Origin: Cylicocyclus nassatus
Lineage: Eukaryota > Nematoda > Chromadorea > Rhabditida > Strongylidae
Direction of reading: 5' to 3'
Length of the DNA stretch: 64,000 nucleotides
Assembly (NCBI GenBank): GCA_958299035.1
Contig: CATQJL010000223.1
Coordinates: 10,839,753-10,903,752, forward strand
Shown: positions 55,457 through 64,000 of the stretch, one piece after another
Numbering within the stretch: position 1 is the first letter of the stretch
Layout of the letters: each line of letters starts with the position of its first letter
Made by a program: the position numbers and the translations under genes
Notes under the pieces: model-generated
The model's input: only the letters and a program-made list of their open reading frames with translations
Told to the model about the DNA's origin: nothing
Database searches by the model: none

Positions 55457-56160
55457 TCAAAAATATGTTTGAAACGGCTATGCAGATGTGCTCCGGAGAA
55501 AGAGAACGATGCGAGTCGCGAGATCTGGCCACCAAGATTGCTTGCAGCGACGGTTATCATTCTTTGCCACATGATCAACATCAGGCGAATGGTAACAAAA
55601 TCCGCGATAATAAGCTCCCACTGTGCCTTCCATTTATTTCCGATAACATCAGTGCGGCATTTCGAAAATGCATTTCACGTGCACAACTGCAAAACGATAT
55701 TGTTTTAGTCGACATCCCAGGTGACAATATCAAAACGCAGTTAGTTCGAAACAGACTTTACGATCGATACTGTATAACAGATCGATGCGTAGTCTGTCCG
55801 CACGGGAAAATAGGTGATTGTGCACAAATGGGAGTAGTTTATCAGTTAGAATATCTTAGCTGCAATGCCATCTATATCGGAGAAACTGGCAGAACACTTA
55901 GTACTCGCGTAAAAGAACATCTTGCAGATAAAAGGCGTAAAACATTGTTTTCACCTCTGGACAAACATAGCCACGATTCGCATGGTGGAGACGATTTCGA
56001 TATCAAATGCCAAATCTTGGCACATGAAAAGGAAACCTCGGCGAGGAAGGCGTTAGAAGCATTCTGGATTTCTGCGAAGAATCCAGCAATGAACAATAAA
56101 AATGAGTGTTTGTCAATTACCACGGACTTCCTACCCTTCATATCTCTATGCAGACTGTAG
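55453..56160 (+). pseudogene. PLE-B linker and GIY-YIG endonuclease
   Basis: 235 open codons. The linker (IKNMFETAMQMC, then CLPFISDN) is followed by a cysteine motif CVVCPHGKIGDC and the GIY-YIG core VVYQLEYL, AIYIGETGRTLSTRVKEHL. Downstream motifs are HSHDSHGGDDFDIKCQIL, SARKALEAFWISAKNPAMN and SITTDFLPF. The nuclease cleaves target DNA during PLE integration (known of the family). This domain appears intact even though the upstream RT is truncated. Confidence 0.9.
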
Positions 56161-56372
56161 ATCACTTATGTGCTTTTATGGTATAGTCCATTCTATCCGC
56201 CAAGACCATCTCTTCCGGTGCGGAACCCCAAATAGCGGTGTTCACAGGGTATGTTCATCTTCTGGCATAGCAATTTTTACGGTAGGAATGTTGAACGAAG
56301 GTTGAGAACTGGCAGGAATGGAGATGGTACTTGATGGCCTCGTTTCTCGGGTAACGCTTTGAGCCATTTTCA

Positions 56373-56411
56373 GGCCTCTGAGGAAGACGAAAGGCGTCGA
56401 AACGTTAGGCC
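56373..56411 (+). ncRNA. Hammerhead-ribozyme-like motif, PLE-B 3' end
   Basis: GGCCT at 56,373-56,377 pairs with AGGCC at 56,407-56,411 (stem I). CTGAGGA at 56,378-56,384 fits CUGANGA. GACG (56,386-56,389) pairs with CGTC (56,395-56,398) as stem II, with a five-base loop. GAAA at 56,399-56,402 is followed by C-G-T-T, giving a minimal loopless stem III and a GUU cleavage site after 56,406. AATAAA follows at about 56,420. Such motifs are known in Penelope-like elements; activity here is inferred. Confidence 0.65.
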
Positions 56412-56475
56412 GTGATTGGAATAAAGGAACACCTAACAAACCTGTTTGGCACAGAAGTACTTCTACTACACGATT

Positions 56476-59425
56476 CAACTATGGTGTCTGATGCGCTCGC
56501 TGCTCATAACGACCCCATATCAAGAGTAAAAACCGCTTGAGGCGGCTCTCTTCGGTCAACGAAGCCCTTCTCAATGAGCTTCTGTTTGATCAACAGTGCG
56601 GCGCAGTCAGGCACCTTTTTAACACAATCTATTTTAGGTCAAAGGCAGTATCGGTGTTAAGGCATGGTGTTGTTCCTAGACTGTGGTCTCCAAAACTGCA
56701 TTCGTCACAATTTTTTCGGATTATGAACAGATTGCTGAAACGCCCTTCCTCTCATATTCTCAATACAGCATTTCCTGAACAAATAAAATTCTAAACAGGC
56801 CAATAAAGCTTTATTTGCACGCGGAATGCCGATCTTAGTGCAACATGTTGAGATGTCACCGTTTCCCACCACCAACTATCACCAGTATTAATTTTTTGAG
56901 TTGTTTTTACTCGGCCACTCTGTACTGTGTGTGTTGAGGACCGCACTCTTTTTAAAGGCAGTGGATCGGCAAAATCCAACAACTCAAAATTTTAACGCGG
57001 TAGACTCCTTTCCGGACGAGTTGGCAATTTCCTTCTCACTATTGGAGGCTGCCCGCCGCAATGTTATAATCATTGGGTCCTGCAACGATTTGGCGTCATC
57101 AGCCTTGCGCACTCGTCCAATTCCAAAGGGAAGGGCATTGAAAAACGCTCGTTTTCGGCATTTTCAAGCTCTCAAAAGTGGATTTTCGGAATCAGCGTAT
57201 TGAATAACCCCAGGTAAGCGAAAATTTGACTATGTTGAGATTTGGCGAGCCACTGCCTTTAAGCACAGACTTCTCCATATGTCCAAGTTGTCCATTTTTA
57301 GACTTTTCATGATAATTGCTGCGTTCCCCCATGCCTTTAAACACGCAGTGGCACATTTCTTTGGATTTGCACAAGGGCTCACTGCTGTGTTCCTTCAAAG
57401 CTTTTTCCCGTCAAAATATATTAAGCTGGTCACTCTCCAGGGTTGTAGATGAAATTCTAAAACACAGCTGAGGCGGGCAAGTGTTTTTTTCTAAAGGTCG
57501 TAATCATTGAAAACTCCATTTTCGTTCTTTAAAACCGACGTAGTCGAAGTGTTCGCAGCATCTTTCTTCTCGTTAGGGAAGGATTAGAAATTGCAGCAGC
57601 GATTTGAAACGAAATGTATGACGTAATAAATGTATCTCTTTTGTATCTGCTAAAAACTAGAGCGTTTGAATGTCCGAAAAGTGAACGCCCAATGGTATTT
57701 CTCCAAGATTGGATCGTTCAAAAACTTACTTACGTAACCCGTTGATGCGTGCATTGTTGTAGTCAACACACTCTATACCTTGCCAATAATGCTCCCCAAA
57801 GCTGGATTTCAACACACATTTGCGTTAACCTAATAACTTCATACCTTTGACCGCTCTTCCTCTAAAAAATCCCGCAGCAGATGAAAAAGGATTTGATATG
57901 AGCTTATCAAGACGCACCTAACGGTACGCGTTCTATTCCAAATCACCACTGCGATTTGAAGTTTTTCCCTTCACAGACTTTTGATACCGCAGACCTTACT
58001 TCTTTCAGCGTATTTCAGTCGATTGGCCGCAAATCACTCGATTTCTAAGAGCTTACTAATCAAATACATCGTGAGTTTTTATTCACGAACTTCACTGTTG
58101 AGGTTCGAATTTTCCTTTTTCTCAAGCCATTTCCTGCAGAGTTTTTCTTATAAATGTCATAGATTTCTTTCATCTAAATTCTTGAGGCGCGAATGTCTAT
58201 TGATATCCACGAAAGTCCATTTAAAAAAGGGCTTTTCAAGAATGAAACGCGAGACATGGGCTAAGTCCCTGCGGTCCGATAAGATATCACTTTTGCGGCA
58301 CTTCATTTTATTCAATGCTGGAGGTAAGGCTAAGCAAGAGGAGGCACAAGTTCTTAAATAAAGACCCCCTCCCCCCTAAGGAAGGCTTTAGACTCTAAAC
58401 GACCCCTCCGCTTCAACTCCAGGACCTCAGACCGTGACATGTTAAAGAAGATCAGCCTTTACTAGAGGGTTCTCGTTTTTTGGAAATCTAGGCCCGAATT
58501 TCTGCGATTGCACGACAACACGCAACATGACGGCAAATTTTGAATCTTAGCCCTTTTTTAGAGCTATAATTTTCACAAGAGTGGAGTGTTTGGCTCCAAA
58601 TTTTCAATGTAGCAAGGAGAGGCTTTGAACTCAATACAACTGCTGAATTTTATCTCGTAAAGGGAAGCGAGAAGAAAATTGTGAGAGCTTTGGATATACT
58701 TTAAAAAATATGGCTGAAAACTCATGAATTTAGCTTGACTGTGGAGTAACGCGTTACATTGTTTAGCTTATTTGCTTACAGTTAGTGTGATTTGGGGGAG
58801 ACTCAGTTTTTGGCAAACTAGAATGCTTTCATAACATTCAGATCTTGCCTAGACTCACTCCAAGTGCTTTTGAAGGGAACTTATTGAAGCTTGCTTCGCT
58901 AACCCAAAGCGTTTTACAAAGAACTTCTGAAAAAGGCAAATTTATTTAAATTAAAAAATCACTGATCAAATATTGCTTCAACACCCGTAGGTTGAAAACA
59001 AAATTCGTAACCATAACATCGAAAGTTTTAGAACCTTGCTACGTTTTGAGTAATTTGTTGGTTCTACCAGAATCCGACTCCTCGCATTCATCTGTCATAT
59101 CTTGCTATATCAGATAGTCGTGACCGTGCAAAATCTTGTTAAAACAAACAAATAATCATTCTCTGTCAAGTCAGAGTCATTCTGAGCAGCACAAATTTAC
59201 GATGACATGACTAGCTAATTTGACCAACAATTTTACAGCCATAAAGGCACCAAATTAACTGCTATGCCACTACTGTTTCAATTCTTTTGATTATTCCACT
59301 CGACCCTTCCTTCTTTGGGTCTAAGACATTTACACATACCGCAACGAGTACAATAGCGCTTCCTTTTTAAAAAAGTGTCTAATACGAGTTCAAAGGATTT
59401 CGAATCGATTGCAGATAGCACTTAC
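56476..59425. other. About 3 kb without a supported gene
   Basis: An 85-codon frame at 56,537-56,794, a 100-codon frame at 56,901-57,203 and a 126-codon frame at 57,981-58,361 were inspected and show no domains or splice context. A short inverted pair (AAAGGCAGTGG at about 56,955; CCACTGCCTTTAA at about 57,248) is present. On the minus strand this would be downstream of the lectin-like gene. Confidence 0.3.
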
Positions 59426-59592
59426 ACTGCACAATTCATGGAGTGTAGCCGGATTAGACCTGAACTTTCCTATCCCTCTCACTGCTACCATAATCGGATG
59501 ATAAGAAAATGCTCGCAATCCACCAAATCGATCTTTCGTTTGATCGACTTTAACTCCCAAGTTTGCAGTATTCTGGATCATATCTCGCACTG
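59426..59592 (-). CDS. Host exon e6 of C-type-lectin-like gene
   Basis: A 167-bp exon between CACTGCAG and GTAAGT on the minus strand. Frame: AVRDMIQNTANLGVKVDQTK, then DRFGGLRAFSYHPIMVAVRG to LHELCS. It follows exon e5 after a 61-bp intron with matching phase (1 nt + 2 nt). The helix plus RFGGLRAF strand resembles the second part of a vWA domain, but no DxSxS strand precedes it. The donor is strong, so the gene continues downstream; the next exon was not found. Confidence 0.5.
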
Positions 59593-59653
59593 CTGCAGTG
59601 ATAATCATAACTCACAAATCTGAAGATTAGAACTTATATAAGAGCAAACCTAC

Positions 59654-59797
59654 CATCTTCATACGCTTGTGCTGGTCTTGAACAAAGATGGGGAAGACGG
59701 ACTTCGGGATCCTCGCAAATGGGTGATCCTCTTAGCGAAAGGTCGGGAAAGCCGTCTTTACCCAAACGCAATTTAATCTTCTCGATAGAAAAATTAC
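59654..59797 (-). CDS. Host exon e5 of C-type-lectin-like gene
   Basis: A 144-bp exon after ATATCTAG and before GTAGGT. It reads NFSIEKIKLRLGKDGFPDLS, then GSPICEDPEVRLPHLCSRPA. The ending CED...RLPHLCSRPA is very like the last strand of C-type lectin domains (typically LP-F-C-E/K-P/A). It ends with one spare nucleotide taken up by e6. Confidence 0.55.
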
Positions 59798-60016
59798 CTA
59801 GATATAGAAAAAATAACTGAGGGTTACTAAAAGGAGGTAAGGAGATAGAGAATGATGAAAATTTTTCAGGTGATCCAAACCACGAAAAGGCCAAAAATCC
59901 GTAGCATTTTATCTTGTAAGTCCACCATTTGCTTGCCCTTTTCGTCATTAAAATAACAGCATTTCTTTTTTGACTCCAAAATGTTGTAAGTAATTCAACA
60001 ATCAGAGCAGGCAAGC
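59798..60016 (-). CDS. Possible host exon e4 (weak)
   Basis: A frame between about 59,905 and 59,985 reads NILESKKKCCYFNDEKGKQM, reminiscent of the C-x-YF-D-x-GKW region of C-type lectins, followed by candidate donors. The acceptor is unclear and the phase with e5 could not be confirmed, so the boundaries given are only those of the searched region. Confidence 0.25.
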
Positions 60017-60024
60017 GCTGACAC

Positions 60025-60234
60025 TTATTTATAATTAAAGCAGCTGAAATCTACGGCGTCCATGCTACTTTCACGGTCTTGAAGATATGTGTCGAAAACT
60101 AGGTGAATATTTTGGATACTCGCTCGGTTCCTGTCATAACTATGATAGATATTTCCTATCCATACAACATTTCCCTCTCCTTGTTTCACAAATAACAGTT
60201 CTTTACCTCCACATTTCGTAATCAGCATGATCAC
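60025..60234 (-). CDS. Host exon e3 region of C-type-lectin-like gene
   Basis: An open stretch on the minus strand carries KQGEGNVVWIGNIYHSYDRN followed by a segment ending DAVDFSCFNYK. VVWIGN corresponds to the conserved WIGL strand of C-type lectin domains and parallels VWIGND in exon e2, so it may be a second lectin domain. Exact splice sites are uncertain (a candidate acceptor lies near 60,155 after GAAACAAG). Confidence 0.4.
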   Translation of the reverse strand: MIMLITKCGGKELLFVKQGEGNVVWIGNIYHSYDRNRASIQNIHLVFDTYLQDRESSMDAVDFSCFNYK

Positions 60235-60699
60235 GCCCTGACTCCTTATTCTTCAACTCCATTGCAAAAAAATCGTTAAAACCGATTAATCGAACTCAAA
60301 ACCGAGCATTTTACTCGTAACCAGCATGCTCATTTACCTGCTGTGCCACCAACCAGTAGCTAAAAGTTTGCAACTGACAAGGGAATATAGCAAATTATGT
60401 TGCAAGAGGGGTTTCCTGCCCGGACATCTGCCACATCTCCATCTGCCATCTGCCACATCAGCACCTTTACGCATAACATGTAACTGCAGCTGACGCCAGC
60501 TGTTCTTGAAAATAACTTTCAAATGCCATTTTAGCAGTGGCGGCATGTGCACTCTTCCGGTTGAAAGAAATTTACATTTGAGCGAGGATTTTTTCATGTG
60601 GCGTAAGTTTTTCACTTTTCCCGAGCAGATTTCTTGCTTCTGCTTTCAAGTTACGTCAGTTAGAAATGATAACTCACCTTTGGTGCAGATCGATTCAAA
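60235..60699. other. Intronic sequence, lectin-like gene
   Basis: No repeat ends or exon recognised; a short frame encoding MELKNKESGRDHADYEMW (about 60,190-60,262, minus) is protein-like but lacks a clean acceptor. Confidence 0.3.
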
Positions 60700-62018
60700 A
60701 ATCATCACTTATAATAAAGCGCTAAGCGTCTGTCTCTTTGTATGTGTGTCTGTCTGTCACTAAAATTTATGGAACCTTGCAGCTAAAGCCAACGTCTCCC
60801 ACAATTTTGCACCACATACAGTACCAGCGTGTAGATTCACCGTGCTCAGGGACGAGCGGGTCCGATAGGCGCGTTATTCAAAAAGTAGGCGTCAATAGGA
60901 CTTTCTGCGAGGAGACATTCGTTTAAGCAAATCCGCGACTATCAAACTGGTTCAAGAAGTAATCAGAAGTTTATTTCTTCGTGGAAACGTAAAGAATAAA
61001 AAAATGATTGCATAACACGTCAATTTGTTACTATTTCACTCGGATAAGTGAGAGAAGTCGCTTAGAGATGTGGCTTACGATGGTCGTCGTTAAACTATCA
61101 TCATGACTTAAAATAAAGCGCGTGTCTGTCTGTGTGTGTTTATGTCTGTCTGTCACGAAATTCATAGAGCGCTTTGTAGGTAAGATCTTGAGCTGAAATT
61201 TTGGTCATAGCACCCTACCAGGATGTAGGTGAAAAGTGCAAAAGCACAAGCTGATCCGATATTTGGGACCTTTAAAAACTGCGCGTCAAACGGGCCTACG
61301 CGGCTTTTGGCACGCAAAACTAGGTCATTAATTCGACTTTTTGCGAAATCATGATTTGCCTGACAAGTACATCTGCGCCTCATGAATTCTAGCCCAGAAA
61401 GTGCCCAAAAACATTGCTTTTCTGCGACAAGAGCGCCAAGAAGTGGAGATCGCTTAGACAGTCGATTTGGCAAGGTTTTACCTCCGGACTTGGAAAAATT
61501 TTTGCACGGAAATTTAGCTCAAAGTGACTATTATCCTTACGACGACTACCAAGCCAAAACAAATTCAGTAATCTAATCAAATTCGCAGGTGTTCCTTTGC
61601 GACAACTTTTTTTCTCTCAAAATTACCGATCTTACGTGGAGATGCTTCAAGAATGAACAGTTGTTTACTATTCATTTGTGATGTTCAGCATCGCATGATG
61701 GGTTTCAAAGTCATCATTATGCGAACATGAGAAAGGCAAACGGATAGGAGAGCCAGTGCGAACCTCCGCGAAGCGGAGGTGACGCACTGGTGCCGAAATA
61801 AACTCGGTGACTGATTCATATTCGCATTTATTCTTTTAAAAAAGTAGCTTCTCTCAAAACTACCGATCCTGCAGGGAAAAGCTCAAGTGAGTGGTTTTAC
61901 GATTCATCTTGATGGCCAGCATTTTGCGGCGAGTCTCAAATCATGATGCGAGAATGTGGAGGGACAAATAGTAGAGCCAGTGCGAGCCTCTGCGAAGCAG
62001 ATGTGATACAGTAGTGGA
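60700..62018 (+). mobile_element. Helitron-like repeat, outer copy
   Basis: It starts ATCACTTATAATAAAGCGCT, then a TGTC run and CACTAAAATTTATGG. It ends with a decayed hairpin AGCCTCTGCGAAGCAGATG near 61,983-62,005. The inner copy (61,098-61,791) is inserted in it; the outer copy resumes at 61,792. It lies in the intron between e2 and e3 of the lectin-like gene. Confidence 0.55.
61098..61791 (+). mobile_element. Helitron-like repeat, inner copy
   Basis: ATCATGACTTAAAATAAAGC at the start, then GTGTCTGTCTGTGTG and CACGAAATTCATAGAGCG. It ends AACCTCCGCGAAGCGGAGG and GACGCACTGGT at 61,791. Closest to H2 (7,026-7,742), sharing the CCTCCGC hairpin variant. Confidence 0.6.
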
Positions 62019-62037
62019 ACGAAAACTTCGAACTTAC

Positions 62038-62112
62038 AAGAAGCTCGCAAAAATGATGAACTATCTTCATCATTTCCGATCCATACTTCCCAAGCAATCG
62101 GTGACAAAATAA
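62038..62112 (-). CDS. Host exon e2 of C-type-lectin-like gene
   Basis: A 75-bp exon after TCTATTTTAG and before GTAAGT on the minus strand. It encodes ILSPIAWEVWIGNDEDSSSF, then LRAS. VWIGND matches the WIGL strand in the middle of C-type lectin domains. Its phase (2 nt at the start) agrees with e1 if the e1/e2 intron uses a GC donor. Confidence 0.55.
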
Positions 62113-62897
62113 CTAAAATAGAAATAAAAGCATTTATTATTAGAGTATTTATTTCGTGGAAACATAATTCATTAGGTTCTAGTTTGAAAAGGCGGCATAT
62201 CCCGCTATCGGCTAACATCATTGTCTGTGGAAGTATGCACTTTGAGGCTTAGCGTTCAAATTAGATTGCAGTTCATAAGCACAAAGCACCCTTTTTTGAA
62301 AGGGGCAAAACAACATTAGTGCAGCCGCTGGACCATTGTTTTTAGAAAAAGAGTACTATTTCTGTTACATCACTCGAGCACTCTTGGTTTAGCTTGCTTA
62401 ATGTCTGTCTAAATATCTCATTAGCTTTCACAAATGGTTGAATAAAGCATGCCTCTACACGGGTGTACCAAAAAAATGCCTACTATTTAACTGCTAATAA
62501 CTCTTCTGTCATGCAGTCTTTCAAGAAGCTTTATGCGCCATTTTGTAGCTCTGGCTTCAATAGAATTGCAGTATAGAAGGAACTACCGGTCTCTCTTCAT
62601 TAGTGCAGGATTACGGTAGAAACTTTGATGAGGTTTTGCATTCTTGAGGGTCAGGGTCATGTTTTACCTTTGCAATCCGACTGTAAAAGTTGAAAACTTC
62701 TACACTGGGTTAATCGAAATTGTTTTGTTGAGAAAATAGCGAGGCGTGTGGTATTCCCGGCCCTTAGGAACTCAGCTTTTGCGGTAGAATTTCGCGGCAA
62801 AGATTAATGTACCGTGTTTGTGGTGATTTATCCAACATGGTAGTTATAAAGTCGTTCTAATTTTGCTCTAGGTTTTCAAGGTTCAAAAAAAACTTGC
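62113..62897. other. Intron e1/e2 with a mariner remnant
   Basis: A 785-bp intron. At 62,457-62,650 lies a diverged end related to the 48,048-48,727 element (ACGGGTGTACCAAAAAAATG, and TCTTCATTAGTGCAGGATTA). The intron begins GCAAGT instead of GTAAGT on the minus strand. Confidence 0.45.
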
Positions 62898-63050
62898 CAG
62901 AAATCCACTTTAGTTCATCCAGGTTTTGTATGACATGCAATGTGTATCCTTCTTGGCAAACATCAAGAGAAAAACTATCATTAATGCCAAACAGCTTAAA
63001 GCAACGATTGTCCACAACAAATTCGTCATCATTGCATTGATATGATTTGA
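62898..63050 (-). CDS. Host exon e1: first half of a C-type lectin domain
   Basis: A 153-bp exon after TTTGCTTTGCAG and ending TTTCTG before GCAAGT. The frame reads KSYQCNDDEFVVDNRCFKLF, then SFSLDVCQEGYTLHVIQNLD and ELKWIS. The spacing of the cysteines, the CFKLF strand and C-x-EGYTLHVIQNxDE are typical of the first half of C-type lectin domains in secreted nematode proteins. It starts with two nucleotides of a split codon, so at least one upstream exon (signal peptide) is missing. Binding specificity cannot be predicted. Confidence 0.6.
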
Positions 63051-63683
63051 CTGCAAAGCAAAAAAAATGTGATGTGCACATAGAACTTATGCGTACATAG
63101 CCTTGTTTTTTCTTGAATTGAACGGGTGAATTAGTATAGAAATAAATTAATTTCCGAAAGGCTTTATTCGACTTTTCTTTTGGAAAGGCTTTATTCGACT
63201 CTCACACCTGTTATCCATCTACCTTTTATATCAAAGGATCCAAGGCAACGATGCGGAAAGAAAGACCACTATAAACGAAGTAGAGTGATTATTAAGGTGG
63301 ACAAAGAAACGCAAGCTACTATGGGTTTTCCATGATGCCGAGCATCTCTGCTAAATTGTAGGTTTTCTTTGTTTTGCTCGCTTTTGTCTTTCCATTTTTG
63401 AATTGAAGCCTAGCATACTCACATGTAGTAGAACGCTAGGCGTGATTTTTTGCAAATTTTCTTGCCACTAGCTTACGGTTTTCGTAAACTTCTAGCGCAA
63501 CTCAAAATCGCAAATTGGAAACGCCTTTTTTGAAAGCTTCGTTTATGGCGGCTAGCTTTTGAAAATTATGCTTTAAGTTATGTTACGAAGAAAAACCTCC
63601 TACTACTTTCAAAAGACAAAATGATGAATTCGCTATAGAGAAAATTAAATCCGATTAAATTACGAAGGTGGCGTGCCAACCTA
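63051..63683. other. Upstream region of lectin-like gene and right end of a mariner
   Basis: A near tandem duplication GAAAGGCTTTATTCGACT occurs at about 63,157 and 63,183. The segment ends GGCGTGCCAACCTAA (63,669-63,683), the right terminus of a mariner-type element whose left end was not found. No signal-peptide exon was identified. Confidence 0.4.
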
Positions 63684-63690
63684 ATATTAT

Positions 63691-64000
63691 TAGGTTGGTG
63701 CCAAAGTAATGCGCGTTTTTCTAGCCCTTGTTTCAAGACAACTTTTTTCCATCAAACTTCTTTTCTTCTCTAAAAAAAACATAGCCTACTATCAAAAAGC
63801 TCCTTTCATGCCCTATTCAGTGATTGTTGAAGAGGGCTTCTAGCCTCAGTTCTTTAACATCTATAGAGCTCTACGCAACCGCACTCGAAACCAGTGTCGC
63901 GGATTGCGCGACTTCCTTATAGGGAGTTTGCAACCGCAAAGCGATGGGTCCTAAAATGTTAGTCCTCGCGCTGCCCCGCCTCTCGTTCCCACGTCTAACC
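63691..64000 (+). mobile_element. mariner element, left end (runs off the window)
   Basis: TTAGGTTGGTGCCAAAGTAA, then TGCGCGTTTTT, is a classical irritans-type mariner terminal repeat, preceded by TA. It lies only seven bases from the opposite-facing mariner end at 63,683. Whether a transposase follows cannot be seen in the remaining 300 bp. Confidence 0.6.

Larger units (their letters stand above)
54990..56475 (+). mobile_element. Penelope-like element PLE-B (plus strand, 5'-truncated)
   Basis: It starts inside the RT (CTTGCAAGCGCTATCGGAAT) and runs through the linker, GIY-YIG domain, ribozyme motif and tail. It lies head-to-head with PLE-A; the junction (about 54,955-54,990) contains three CATCCTTG-like repeats. 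About 54 bp of RT sequence is deleted near 55,020, and an 8-bp tandem duplication (ACACGCGG, about 55,093-55,106) shifts the frame. Confidence 0.85.

Noticed and set aside
57981..58361. 126-codon plus-strand frame
   Set aside because: Ser/Phe/Leu-rich translation of AT-rich DNA with no domain, start or splice support.

Overview
The window is repeat-rich eukaryotic DNA, most probably from a nematode. The evidence is one RTE-type LINE, one BEL/Pao LTR retrotransposon with nematode-style domains, several GIY-YIG Penelope-like elements (PLEs), many TA-flanked Tc1/mariner-type non-autonomous elements with long inverted repeats, and scattered spliced exons with 61-66 bp introns that encode C-type-lectin-like and von Willebrand-A-like segments. 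A strongylid (hookworm-like) host is a guess from the flavour of the repeats; nothing here proves the species. No rRNA, CRISPR array or prokaryotic operon was seen.

Layout. 1-8,640: one minus-strand PLE cut into pieces by a Helentron-like repeat (about 874-1,272) and a roughly 6.9-kb composite of a 3.4-kb foldback, a Tc1-type palindromic element and, nested in it, a mariner-type element carrying a Helitron-like repeat. 8,645-13,590: a plus-strand PLE, head-to-head with the first, split by a hAT-type element (8,889-13,173; 8-bp target duplication) that itself contains a GC-rich inverted repeat with TATA boxes and another degraded PLE. 13.6-20.4 kb: short palindromic elements, a TG-microsatellite-bearing Helitron-like copy and two host exons (17,046-17,359, minus). 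20.46-32.95 kb: an RTE LINE interrupted by a 9.26-kb BEL/Pao element on the minus strand, with a primer-binding site matching tRNA-Gly and one truncated LTR. 33-46.5 kb: a series of MITE-like palindromes, including a hAT inserted in a mariner-type element with a clear 8-bp duplication. 46.6-52.1 kb: an unrecognised spliced ORF, a Helentron-like repeat, a mariner-type element, a 2.2-kb inverted-repeat element and a GC-rich palindrome. 52.65-56.48 kb: the best preserved PLE pair, head-to-head, each copy ending in a hammerhead-ribozyme-like motif. 59.4-63.05 kb: exons of a minus-strand C-type-lectin-like gene whose introns are filled with Helitron-like and mariner remnants. The right edge enters a mariner end.

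The mobile elements do not work together as a pathway, but they give a readable insertion history. PLEs are the oldest visible layer, hAT and Tc1/mariner elements cut into them, and Helitron-like repeats cut into those. All long reverse-transcriptase ORFs carry stops, frameshifts or deletions, so no autonomous copy is intact. The host exons have consistent phases and splice sites and are the only likely cellular coding sequence.
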